A stretch of 64,000 nucleotides of DNA from an uncultured Eubacteriales bacterium (GTDB lineage: Bacteria; Bacillota; Clostridia; Oscillospirales; Acutalibacteraceae), in NCBI GenBank assembly GCA_910584745.1, contig CAJUDG010000005.1, forward strand, positions 182,455-246,454. Reading direction: 5' to 3'. A program made the translations under genes and the position numbers. Shown here in pieces: positions 1 through 7,049 of the stretch. Every line of letters begins with the position of its first letter. The stretch's first letter is position 1. The notes under the pieces were generated by a model. That model was not told where the DNA came from and did not search any database. It saw only the letters and a list, made by a program, of their open reading frames with translations.

Positions 1-1779
1 AACGTGCTGGTTTGCGGCGGCACCGGCTGCACCTCCTCAAACAGCGAGCAGATCATAGAGAAGCTCAACGAGGAGATAAAGGCCCAGGGCCTTGACAAGG
101 AAGTAAACGTCATACGCACCGGCTGCTTCGGCCTGTGCGCACTGGGCCCCATCATGGTGGTCTATCCCGAGGGCGCCTTCTACAGCCGCGTCACCCCCGA
201 GGACGTGCCGGAGATAGTCTCCGAGCATCTCTTGAAGGGCCGTATCGTCACAAGGCTCCTGTATCAGGAGACCGTGGTGGACGAGAACACCACCAAGTCC
301 CTAAACGAGACCACATTCTACGCAAAGCAGATGCGCATTGCCCTTCGCAACTGCGGCGTTATCAACCCCGAACTCATCGACGAGTACATCGCCCAGGACG
401 GCTACGCGGCCCTTGGCAAGGTGCTCACTGAGATGACCCCCCAGCAGGTCATCGACACCATGCTGGCGTCAGGGCTCCGGGGCCGCGGCGGCGCGGGCTT
501 CCCCACGGGTCTTAAGTGGAAGTTCGCGGCGGCCAATCAGGCCGACCAGAAGTACGCCTGCTGCAACGCCGACGAGGGCGACCCGGGCGCGTTCATGGAC
601 CGCTCGGTGCTTGAGGGCGACCCCCACAGTGTGCTGGAAGCTATGGCCATCGCGGGCTACGCCATCGGCGCGTCCCAGGGCTATATCTACATCCGCGCGG
701 AGTACCCCATTGCCGTCAAGCGTTTGCAGATAGCCATAAACCAAGCTAGGGAGTACGGCCTTTTGGGCAAGAACATCTTCGACTCCGGCTTTGACTTTGA
801 CATCGACATCAGGCTCGGTGCGGGCGCTTTCGTCTGCGGCGAGGAGACCGCCCTTATGACCTCCATCGAGGGCAAGCGCGGCGAGCCCAGGGTGCGGCCT
901 CCGTTCCCGGCCTTAAAGGGTCTGTTCGGCAAGCCCACCGTTCTTAACAACGTGGAGACCTATGCCAATATCCCCCAGATAATCCTGAAGGGCGCCGACT
1001 GGTTCAAGTCAATCGGCACCGAGAAGTCCCCGGGCACCAAGGTCTTCGCCCTGGGCGGCAAGATCACCAACACCGGCCTTGTTGAGGTGCCCATGGGCAC
1101 GACCCTCCGCGAAGTGGTCGAGGACATCGGCGGCGGAGTGCCCGGCGGCCACACCTTCAAGGCAGCCCAGACCGGCGGCCCCTCCGGCGGCTGCATACCC
1201 GCAAGCCTTATCGACACCCCTATAGATTACGACAACCTTATCGCCATCGGCTCCATGATGGGCTCCGGCGGACTTATCGTCATGGACGAGACCACCTGCA
1301 TGGTGGATATCGCCAAGTTCTTCCTGGAGTTCACCGTTGACGAGAGCTGCGGCAAGTGCACCCCCTGCCGGGTGGGTACAAAGCGCCTTCTGGAGATACT
1401 GGACAAGATAACCTCCGGCAACGGCACTTTGGAGGACATAGACAAGCTGGAGGAGCTGTGCTACTACATCAAGGAGAACTCCCTGTGCGGCCTGGGCCAG
1501 ACGGCCCCGAACCCGGTGCTCTCCACCCTGAAGTATTTTAGGGACGAGTATGTGGCCCATGTTACCGAGCACCGCTGCCCCGCCGGGGCCTGCAAGGCTC
1601 TGACGAACTTCCATATCGAGGCTGACAAGTGCAAGGGCTGCACTCTCTGCGCACGTAACTGCCCGGTGGGCGCCATCTCCGGCAAGGTCAAGGAGCCCCA
1701 TGTTATCGACACCAGCAAGTGCATAAAGTGCGGCGTATGTATGGAGAAGTGCAAGTTTAACGCCGTCGTCAAGGCCTAA
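1..1779 (+). CDS. hydB: NADH-dependent [FeFe] hydrogenase, NuoF-like flavoprotein subunit (5' partial)
   Basis: This is the NAD(H)/FMN-binding subunit of a soluble multimeric [FeFe] hydrogenase, passing electrons between NAD(H), iron-sulfur clusters and the catalytic subunit next door. The frame is open at base 1, so the true start lies outside the window. Visible domains in order are: an N-terminal thioredoxin-like [2Fe-2S] domain (CGGTGC, then CFGLC near residue 45); the NuoF core with the FMN glycine motif GLRGRGGAGFPTG and the second motif GAGAFVCGEETAL; the N3-type [4Fe-4S] motif SCGKCTPCRVG; and two C-terminal ferredoxin clusters (CKGCTLCARNCP and CIKCGVCMEKC). The extra N- and C-terminal cluster domains mark the HydB/HndC type rather than plain Complex I NuoF. 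The hydA gene follows after 18 bases. A NuoE-like hydC is expected just upstream. Whether the complex bifurcates electrons with ferredoxin is inference from family. Confidence 0.93.
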   Translation, partial: NVLVCGGTGCTSSNSEQIIEKLNEEIKAQGLDKEVNVIRTGCFGLCALGPIMVVYPEGAFYSRVTPEDVPEIVSEHLLKGRIVTRLLYQETVVDENTTKSLNETTFYAKQMRIALRNCGVINPELIDEYIAQDGYAALGKVLTEMTPQQVIDTMLASGLRGRGGAGFPTGLKWKFAAANQADQKYACCNADEGDPGAFMDRSVLEGDPHSVLEAMAIAGYAIGASQGYIYIRAEYPIAVKRLQIAINQAREYGLLGKNIFDSGFDFDIDIRLGAGAFVCGEETALMTSIEGKRGEPRVRPPFPALKGLFGKPTVLNNVETYANIPQIILKGADWFKSIGTEKSPGTKVFALGGKITNTGLVEVPMGTTLREVVEDIGGGVPGGHTFKAAQTGGPSGGCIPASLIDTPIDYDNLIAIGSMMGSGGLIVMDETTCMVDIAKFFLEFTVDESCGKCTPCRVGTKRLLEILDKITSGNGTLEDIDKLEELCYYIKENSLCGLGQTAPNPVLSTLKYFRDEYVAHVTEHRCPAGACKALTNFHIEADKCKGCTLCARNCPVGAISGKVKEPHVIDTSKCIKCGVCMEKCKFNAVVKA

Positions 1780-1797
1780 TAAGGAGGAAACCGAATT

Positions 1798-3540
1798 ATG
1801 GATATGGTCAACGTAAAGATAAACGGCGTGGACTATCAGGTGCCCAAGGATTCAACTATACTTGAGGCCGCCCGGTACGCCGGGGTGGACATCCCCACGC
1901 TGTGCTATTTGAAGGATATAAACCAGATAGGCGCGTGCCGCATGTGCATGGTGGAGGTGAAGGGGGCAAGGTCTCTCTGCGCCGCCTGCGTGTACCCGGT
2001 GAACGAGGGGATGGAGGTCTTCACCAACTCCCCCAAGGTCCAGGAGTCCAGGAAGATGACCCTGGAGCTGCTGCTCTCCGTCCACGAGCGCAAGTGCCTG
2101 ACCTGCGAGCGCAGCGGCAACTGCGAGTTGCAGAAGCTGTGTAACGACATGGGCATCGAGGAGGACAGCCGCTTTGAGGGGGCCCTGCCCGCCGGGAGCA
2201 AGGATTTCTCCACCCAGTATCTTGAGAGGAACAACGCCAAGTGCGTGCTCTGCCGCCGGTGCGTGGCCGCGTGCCAGAACCAGCACGTGTCCGTTATCGG
2301 AGCCAATAACCGCGGCTTTGACACGGAGATAGGCTGCGCCTTTGAGCAGCCGCTGAGCAGCGTGTCCTGCGTGGCCTGCGGCCAGTGCATCGTCAGCTGC
2401 CCCACCGGCGCTCTCACCGAGCGGGACAACACCCAGGACGTTATCGACGCCATCAACGACCCCGAGAAGATAGTCATCGTGCAGACCGCCCCGGCCGTGC
2501 GCGCGGCGCTGGGCGAGGAGTTCGGCCTGCCCATTGGCACCAACGTGGAGGGCAAGATGGCCGCGGCCCTTCGCCGCCTGGGCTTTGACAAGGTGTTCGA
2601 CACCGACTTCGGCGCGGACATGACCATCATGGAGGAGGCCCACGAGTTCATCGACAGGGTCAAGAACGGCGGCGTGCTGCCCATGATAACCTCCTGCTCT
2701 CCGGGATGGATTAAGTTCTGCGAGCACTATTACCCCGACCTTATCGACCACCTGTCCAGCTGCAAGTCCCCCCAGAACATGACAGGCGCTCTCATCAAGA
2801 CATGGTACGCCGAGAAGGAGGGCATCGACCCCCAGAAGATAGTTTCCGTGTCCGTGATGCCCTGCGTGGCCAAGAAGTTCGAGATACAGCGGGACGACGA
2901 GGACGCGGCGGGTATGCCCGACGTGGATATCAGCATCACCACCAGGGAGCTGGCAAGGCTTATCAAGAAGGCCCAGCTGAACTTCAACGCCCTGCCGGAC
3001 GAGAAGTTTGACGAGCAGATGGGCGAATCCACCGGCGCGGCGGTCATCTTCGGCGCTACCGGCGGCGTTATGGAGGCTGCCCTGCGCACAGCGGCGGACG
3101 TGCTCACTGGCCAGAGCCTTGACTCCATCGAGTATCACGAGATCCGCGGCACGAAGGGCATTAAAGAGGCCGTGTACAACGTGGCGGGCATGGACGTGAA
3201 GGTGGCCGTTGCAAGCGGCCTGAAGAACGCCAACGAGATTCTGGAGAAGGTGCAGAAGGGCGAGGCCGACTATCAGTTCATCGAAATCATGTGCTGCCCT
3301 GGCGGCTGCGTAAACGGCGGCGGACAGCCTGTCAGGAGCGCCAACGAGTGGGCTTATAACGACATCAAGGCGCTGCGTGCCAAGGCTCTCTATGACCAGG
3401 ACGCGAATATGCCGCTGAGAAAGTCCCATGACAATCCCGTGGTAAAGAAGTGCTATGCGGAGTATCTGGGCGAGCCGGGGAGCCATAAGGCGCATGAGAT
3501 ACTGCATACCACCTATGTGAAGCGCGGGAATAAGTTCTAA
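1798..3540 (+). CDS. hydA: [FeFe] hydrogenase catalytic subunit
   Basis: Catalytic subunit that interconverts protons and hydrogen at the H-cluster. The 580-residue protein has an N-terminal plant-type [2Fe-2S] domain (cysteines in GACRMC and SLCAAC), the His-Cys cluster segment HERKCLTCERSGNCELQKLC near residue 98, two ferredoxin [4Fe-4S] motifs (CVLCRRCVAAC, CVACGQCIVSC) and the H-domain with L1 TSCSPGW, L2 MPCVAKKFE and L3 IEIMCCPGGCVNGGGQP. This is the M3-like modular layout of NAD-linked clostridial enzymes. L1 differs from the textbook TSCCPxW because the second cysteine is serine; see findings. The ATG is chosen because AAGGAGG lies 10 bases upstream. It forms an operon with hydB. A decayed IS3 element begins within about ten bases of its stop codon. 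Confidence 0.95.
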   Translation: MDMVNVKINGVDYQVPKDSTILEAARYAGVDIPTLCYLKDINQIGACRMCMVEVKGARSLCAACVYPVNEGMEVFTNSPKVQESRKMTLELLLSVHERKCLTCERSGNCELQKLCNDMGIEEDSRFEGALPAGSKDFSTQYLERNNAKCVLCRRCVAACQNQHVSVIGANNRGFDTEIGCAFEQPLSSVSCVACGQCIVSCPTGALTERDNTQDVIDAINDPEKIVIVQTAPAVRAALGEEFGLPIGTNVEGKMAAALRRLGFDKVFDTDFGADMTIMEEAHEFIDRVKNGGVLPMITSCSPGWIKFCEHYYPDLIDHLSSCKSPQNMTGALIKTWYAEKEGIDPQKIVSVSVMPCVAKKFEIQRDDEDAAGMPDVDISITTRELARLIKKAQLNFNALPDEKFDEQMGESTGAAVIFGATGGVMEAALRTAADVLTGQSLDSIEYHEIRGTKGIKEAVYNVAGMDVKVAVASGLKNANEILEKVQKGEADYQFIEIMCCPGGCVNGGGQPVRSANEWAYNDIKALRAKALYDQDANMPLRKSHDNPVVKKCYAEYLGEPGSHKAHEILHTTYVKRGNKF

Positions 3541-3550
3541 ATAGAAGCAG

Positions 3551-3921
3551 TCAATAGAAAGTAGACACAAAAAGCACCTATGAGGCCAGTAAAAATCTAA
3601 AGGAGATAGTAGGAATTCCGTTGAGCTTGCGAACAGGCTTCTCGAAATTGAAATAAGGAACAGCTTGTTCAATAACAAAGTGCAGATTGTTGCACTCTCA
3701 GTAACGGAAGTGAACACGTAGAGTATCCTTGAACCGCCCCCAAAAGCTTTAAATAACGGCATGGTCGCGGGGATTACCGGCCCTTGACATGTTTCGGATC
3801 ACATTGCATTTTTTAAGCAGGCTGCAATAACCTGCGGATGAGTACTGGACGCCTTGGTCGCTGTGGAAAATGACTTGGCGTCCGGTGCTCATTTTCTTTT
3901 TCAGAAGGCGTGCGGGCCTTA
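3551..3921 (-). pseudogene. IS3-family transposase OrfB remnant
   Basis: Read on the minus strand, this stretch encodes the C-terminal half of an IS3/IS150-type DDE transposase: VIFHSDQGVQYSS, NMSRAGNPRDHAVI, then after a stop SFWGRFKDTLRVHFRY, another stop, and VIEQAVPYFNFEKPVRKLNG, ending in VLFVSTFY and a stop at 3551-3553. The first in-frame TAA sits exactly where the family has its catalytic glutamate (AVIES becomes AVI-stop-S), and more nonsense changes follow. The N-terminal two thirds are missing. No clear terminal repeats or target duplication are visible. The remnant lies directly against the hydA stop codon. Confidence 0.85.
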
Positions 3922-4021
3922 TAATAAGGAAATTATCGAATGTTTCACTGAGTTCACACTGCATAATCTCGTTATTTTGCAGATGTAAAACTTTTTTAGA
4001 GAACATAAACAGGAAACAGGC

Positions 4022-4258
4022 GGAACTTCATTCCTCTTTTGAAAACTGAATAGCAGCCGTCGGAGAGATGCCTGCCGCAAAGGATAGCGCGCCCTTTGCT
4101 CAACCAGCGCACAACGCCGGCAGAGACAACCCGGCCAGAGTTGGGCGGGGAACCGTATGGCGGTCTGCGTTACATATCCCGCAAACGCAGGGTGTGAATT
4201 TTCATCTGATATAAAAAGCTTTTCCTTTTTGCATTTTTCCCGGAATGTATGTCACTTG
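4022..4258. other. Intergenic sequence without recognisable gene
   Basis: Between the IS3 remnant and the serine hydrolase control region I see no convincing coding frame. A 60-codon minus-strand frame at 4170-4352 has no ribosome binding site or recognisable motif and overlaps the promoter of the next gene. The sequence is probably debris from insertion and deletion. Confidence 0.4.
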
Positions 4259-4287
4259 GCGCAAAAAAGTGAGGACAATTTTTGCGC
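4259..4287 (+). promoter_or_regulatory. 9-bp inverted repeat upstream of the serine hydrolase promoter
   Basis: GCGCAAAAA at 4259-4267 is repeated in inverse as TTTTTGCGC at 4279-4287 with an 11-base spacer. The right arm ends 9 bases before the -35 box at 4297. Its position suits an operator for an activator or repressor. It could also be a leftover terminator hairpin from an earlier gene. Confidence 0.45.
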
Positions 4288-4296
4288 AAAACGGCC

Positions 4297-4325
4297 TTGA
4301 CAAAAATCACCCCGCCCGGTAAACT
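4297..4325 (+). promoter_or_regulatory. Sigma-A promoter of the serine hydrolase gene
   Basis: TTGACA at 4297-4302 and TAAACT at 4320-4325 are separated by 17 bases, close to the housekeeping consensus. The start codon at 4358 follows about 26 bases after the expected transcription start, with AAAGGAG just before it. Confidence 0.7.
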
Positions 4326-4357
4326 AAAGCTAAACCCATAGTAAAGGAGCACCCATC

Positions 4358-5233
4358 ATGCTAGAACTAACCCAATTCATCGACGCCGCCACACCCCTTC
4401 GTGCCCTGGGTGTCGTGGTCACCCAAAACGGCGAGGAGATCGCCCGCCACACTTGGGAGGGCGCCTGTCGCCGAAACGTCTACTCCGCCAGCAAGAGCTT
4501 CACCTCCGCCGCCGTGGGCATTGCCATAAAAGAGGGCCTGCTCACTTTAGAGGAGCGGCTGGTAGACGCTTTCCCGCAGGAGCTGCCCGATAACGTGTCG
4601 GAGAACCTGGAAAAGGCCACGGTGCGGGACCTGCTCACCATGTGCCTGGGTCAGCCGAAGTCCTTTCTCATGGGCGAGGAGCGCCCCTACTACCCGGAGC
4701 GCAACTGGGTGAAATTGGCCCTCTCACAGCCCTTCGCATATGAGCCGGGGACAAAGTTCGTCTACAACAACGTGGGGCCATACCTTGCCGGTATCTTGGT
4801 CCAGCGCCGGGCAGGGTGCGATCTGGTGCACTACCTCATGCCCCGGCTGTTCGAGCCCATGGGCATACAGCTCCCCACCTGGGAGGTAGACCCCTATGGG
4901 AACACCTTCGGCGCGGGCGGGCTTTTCCTCACAATGGACGAGCTGCACAAGTTCGGGCTGCTGTACCTGCAAAACGGCAACTGGCAGGGCAGACAGCTTG
5001 TGCCGGAGAGCTGGGTCAGGGAGTCCACCAGGAAGCAGGTGGAGAATGGCAGTCATGGCTATGGCTACCTGTTCTGGGGCGGGGATCACGGCTCCTTCCG
5101 GGCAGACGGCAAGTACGGTCAGTTCTCTATACTCATGCGAGATAAGAACGCCGTTGTGACAATCGTCGCCGAAAGCCGGGAGGCGGACAAGCTGCTGAAG
5201 GCGGTGTTTGAGCATATTTACTGCCAGCTTTAA
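4358..5233 (+). CDS. Serine hydrolase of the beta-lactamase class C/penicillin-binding superfamily
   Basis: A 291-residue acyl-serine hydrolase with the class C beta-lactamase fold. The catalytic motif SxxK is S43-A-S-K46, the YxN motif is Y136-N-N138 (FVYNN), and a late GKYGQ segment near residue 251 takes the place of the KTG/HxG motif. There is no signal peptide or membrane segment, so it acts in the cytosol. That argues against a cell-wall or antibiotic-resistance role and fits an esterase or peptidase acting on small molecules. Its natural substrate cannot be told from sequence. It is a single-gene unit with its own consensus promoter and a strong terminator at 5241. The ATG is preceded by AAAGGAG. 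Confidence 0.85.
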   Translation: MLELTQFIDAATPLRALGVVVTQNGEEIARHTWEGACRRNVYSASKSFTSAAVGIAIKEGLLTLEERLVDAFPQELPDNVSENLEKATVRDLLTMCLGQPKSFLMGEERPYYPERNWVKLALSQPFAYEPGTKFVYNNVGPYLAGILVQRRAGCDLVHYLMPRLFEPMGIQLPTWEVDPYGNTFGAGGLFLTMDELHKFGLLYLQNGNWQGRQLVPESWVRESTRKQVENGSHGYGYLFWGGDHGSFRADGKYGQFSILMRDKNAVVTIVAESREADKLLKAVFEHIYCQL

Positions 5234-5240
5234 GCAAAAA

Positions 5241-5272
5241 AAGACCTCACTGCGCATGAGTGAGGTCTTTTT
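5241..5272 (+). terminator. Rho-independent terminator after the serine hydrolase
   Basis: AAGACCTCACT and AGTGAGGTCTT form an 11-bp stem with a short loop, followed by T residues. It ends the serine hydrolase transcript and, because it is symmetric with flanking A and T runs, may also serve the convergent regulator gene at 5354. Confidence 0.85.
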
Positions 5273-5353
5273 CTGTGCAAATTAAGCTGTGATAATAATC
5301 GCCCGCATTTCATTTGGCTCCATGCGGAACTTCAACCGCTTTCAAAAACATTT

Positions 5354-6583
5354 TTACAGTATGACAGCTGAGATCTCTTTGAGGGCGTCCATCTCCAACT
5401 CTTTGCTTCTTTGCAGAATGGCAATCAATGTTTTCCGCTTTTCATTGGCCTCCCCGGCGGTCTCAGGGGCCTTTAGGCCATCCAAGAACTTTTCACACAT
5501 ACTTATGATTTCCTCATACTTAGAGAGCGCCGTTGTGATAGGCCGGTGGTCCAAACCGTCTATCAGCCGCATACAAAGCTCCAGAAATTGCTTGATACGA
5601 AGTTTCCCCTCATAATGGATGAAAATATGCGGAGACAAACACTCCATATCAACCATACCCCTATTGCTCTCTTTTTGAAGCTCCCTGCACCAATTATCGT
5701 ATATGACCGCCCCGTAGCCAACCAGCGGCTCGTCAGAAATACGGCGCTCATTTTGCAGGAGCGCAAGCCCTTTTTTCAGCGCTTCCCTGCACTTTTCCTG
5801 GACGGAAACAGGCTTTGAGCCCGGCTTTATCAGCAGCATATCCGGCTTTTTGGCGTGCCATTCCGGAAAACTTTTTAGCTGCCGGAAGGACATGACGGAA
5901 TTTTTCTCGTCATCCCCATCCAGGAACGGAAGGCCCTTCAGCACCTTCCCCTGGTGGGAGAATCCGGTCGCAAGTATCATGTCCGAGTATTCCCGGGGAA
6001 GGATGATTACAGGGTACCCGCTTAGGATATTTTCCACTACAAGACGGACGAAATCTTCCTCCGTGCAGTCCGACCCCCGGCAGAGCTGACCAGTCAGGCC
6101 ATATACGGAAAGGCCGATGTCCAGCGCGTCATCCGCGCCCCAGGAATACCCAAAGCAGGTAGATGTGAATGCGGATTGGAGGACATATTCCGTGTCGTCG
6201 TTCAGCTGCCGCCCCATGGGGTCCCTATGCTTCTCAAGGCCCATAAACAGCTTGACCGCCTGGAGCATAGCAGGATATGCCATGCTTCGGGGCCATGTCC
6301 TGCCGGAAAAGTCCGCGATGGGGGCGTAGGGCAGCAGGATATGCTCAAAGTTCGCGTTTGCCGTGGGACGAACGTTGTCCGGGAAAAGAATGGCGTCGAT
6401 GGTACTGTGGAGAGTCTCCGCTAATTCCACCAGCAATGACAGCTCCGGCATGGCACGGCCGTTCTCCCACTTGCTCACCGCCTGGGGGCTGATATTCAGC
6501 CGGCTGGCAAGCTCGTCCTGGGTCAGGCCTATGCGCTTTCTTAAATCTGCGATTTTCTGGCCAGCTTTTACGTTATCAAACAT
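5354..6583 (-). CDS. XRE-family regulator with a large C-terminal domain
   Basis: The first 60 residues are a classic helix-turn-helix of the Cro/CI (XRE) type (LRKRIGLTQDELASRLN, then SPQAVSKWENGRAMPE). The remaining 340 residues contain a central region with STCFGYSWGADDAL and SGYPVIILPREYSD. This loosely resembles the cysteine-peptidase-like BtrH N-terminal fold seen in peptide and antibiotic biosynthesis proteins, but I cannot confirm it. It may instead be a ligand-sensing domain. The protein is 409 residues, far longer than a plain XRE repressor. It is transcribed alone from a promoter at 6637-6665, convergent with the serine hydrolase, and a palindrome between promoter and start could be its own operator. 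Confidence 0.75.
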   Translation of the reverse strand: MFDNVKAGQKIADLRKRIGLTQDELASRLNISPQAVSKWENGRAMPELSLLVELAETLHSTIDAILFPDNVRPTANANFEHILLPYAPIADFSGRTWPRSMAYPAMLQAVKLFMGLEKHRDPMGRQLNDDTEYVLQSAFTSTCFGYSWGADDALDIGLSVYGLTGQLCRGSDCTEEDFVRLVVENILSGYPVIILPREYSDMILATGFSHQGKVLKGLPFLDGDDEKNSVMSFRQLKSFPEWHAKKPDMLLIKPGSKPVSVQEKCREALKKGLALLQNERRISDEPLVGYGAVIYDNWCRELQKESNRGMVDMECLSPHIFIHYEGKLRIKQFLELCMRLIDGLDHRPITTALSKYEEIISMCEKFLDGLKAPETAGEANEKRKTLIAILQRSKELEMDALKEISAVIL

Positions 6584-6612
6584 ATCAATTCTCCTTACCG
6601 TTTTGCTGGGAT

Positions 6613-6628
6613 AGGGCAGGTTTGCCCT
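6613..6628. promoter_or_regulatory. Candidate operator (palindrome) of the XRE regulator
   Basis: AGGGCA, a four-base spacer GGTT and TGCCCT form a perfect 6-bp inverted repeat between the -10 box and the start codon of the XRE gene. That is a usual place for autorepression by this family. The link to the protein is inference. Confidence 0.45.
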
Positions 6629-6636
6629 TCCAGAAT

Positions 6637-6665
6637 ATTATAGGGGAATCGGAGCCTTTTAACAA
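6637..6665 (-). promoter_or_regulatory. Sigma-A promoter of the XRE regulator gene
   Basis: On the minus strand TTGTTA (6660-6665) and TATAAT (6637-6642) are separated by 17 bases. Transcription would start near 6630, within or next to the palindrome at 6613-6628. Confidence 0.65.
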
Positions 6666-6730
6666 TACATAGATGGTTGAAGGTGGGCGCGAAATATCAA
6701 CCTGAGGTTTACCTGAGAATTGATTGGCGC

Positions 6731-6758
6731 TTGAACCCAATAAAAATTGTGCTATACT
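6731..6758 (+). promoter_or_regulatory. Possible promoter facing the small frame at 6785
   Basis: TTGAAC at 6731-6736 and TATACT at 6753-6758 with a 16-base spacer. It points right into a short frame and the IS5 remnant. Confidence 0.4.
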
Positions 6759-6784
6759 AAAGTTACGGTAAAAGGACTCTTCCC

Positions 6785-6937
6785 ATGACAAACTCTGCAC
6801 GACTTATGCTCAAAGACCAGCACAAGAAGCAGAAGCACCGTCAGGAAGCTTTACGGAGCCGCTGCATCAAGAGTGACTGCGTCTGCACCTTTGACGGCGG
6901 TCAGGCGAGAGGAAAAACGTCTGTGCCGCCGCGTTAG
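6785..6937 (+). CDS. Small hypothetical frame, 50 residues, possibly a broken gene start
   Basis: ATG at 6785 follows AAAGGA and the promoter at 6731. The product is short and basic (KDQHKKQKHRQEALRSRC) and its end overlaps the IS5 remnant in another frame, so any original gene was probably cut by the insertion. I do not recognise the protein, and it may not be expressed. Confidence 0.25.
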   Translation: MTNSARLMLKDQHKKQKHRQEALRSRCIKSDCVCTFDGGQARGKTSVPPR

Positions 6938-7045
6938 AGAAAGGATTTGCGCTGGTGGTGCCGCCCAAGAAAAACCGCGAATCCTTGGAAGTGTGATAGA
7001 GAGCGCTACAAGCAGCGCAATGAAATTGAGAGGTTTTTTCCTTAA
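6907..7045 (+). pseudogene. IS5-family transposase fragment
   Basis: One frame reads ERKNVCAALEKGFALVVPPKKN followed by a stop near 6998. A second frame then continues with DRERYKQRNEIERFF. Together they match the conserved region before the catalytic glutamate of IS5-type DDE transposases (VVPPK.NR, then YKQRNEIERFF), with a frameshift between the two halves. Only this part of the element survives. The end runs up against the stop codon of the ABC permease at 7050. Confidence 0.75.
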
Positions 7046-7049
7046 CTCA

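Noticed and set aside
1009..1701. Minus-strand frame of 230 codons opposite hydB
   Set aside because: Composition (Ala/Gly/Leu/His-rich) is that of an antisense shadow of a GC-rich gene.
1852..3762. Minus-strand frame of 636 codons opposite hydA
   Set aside because: It mirrors the codon pattern of hydA, has no binding site or recognisable motif, and hydA itself is unmistakable.
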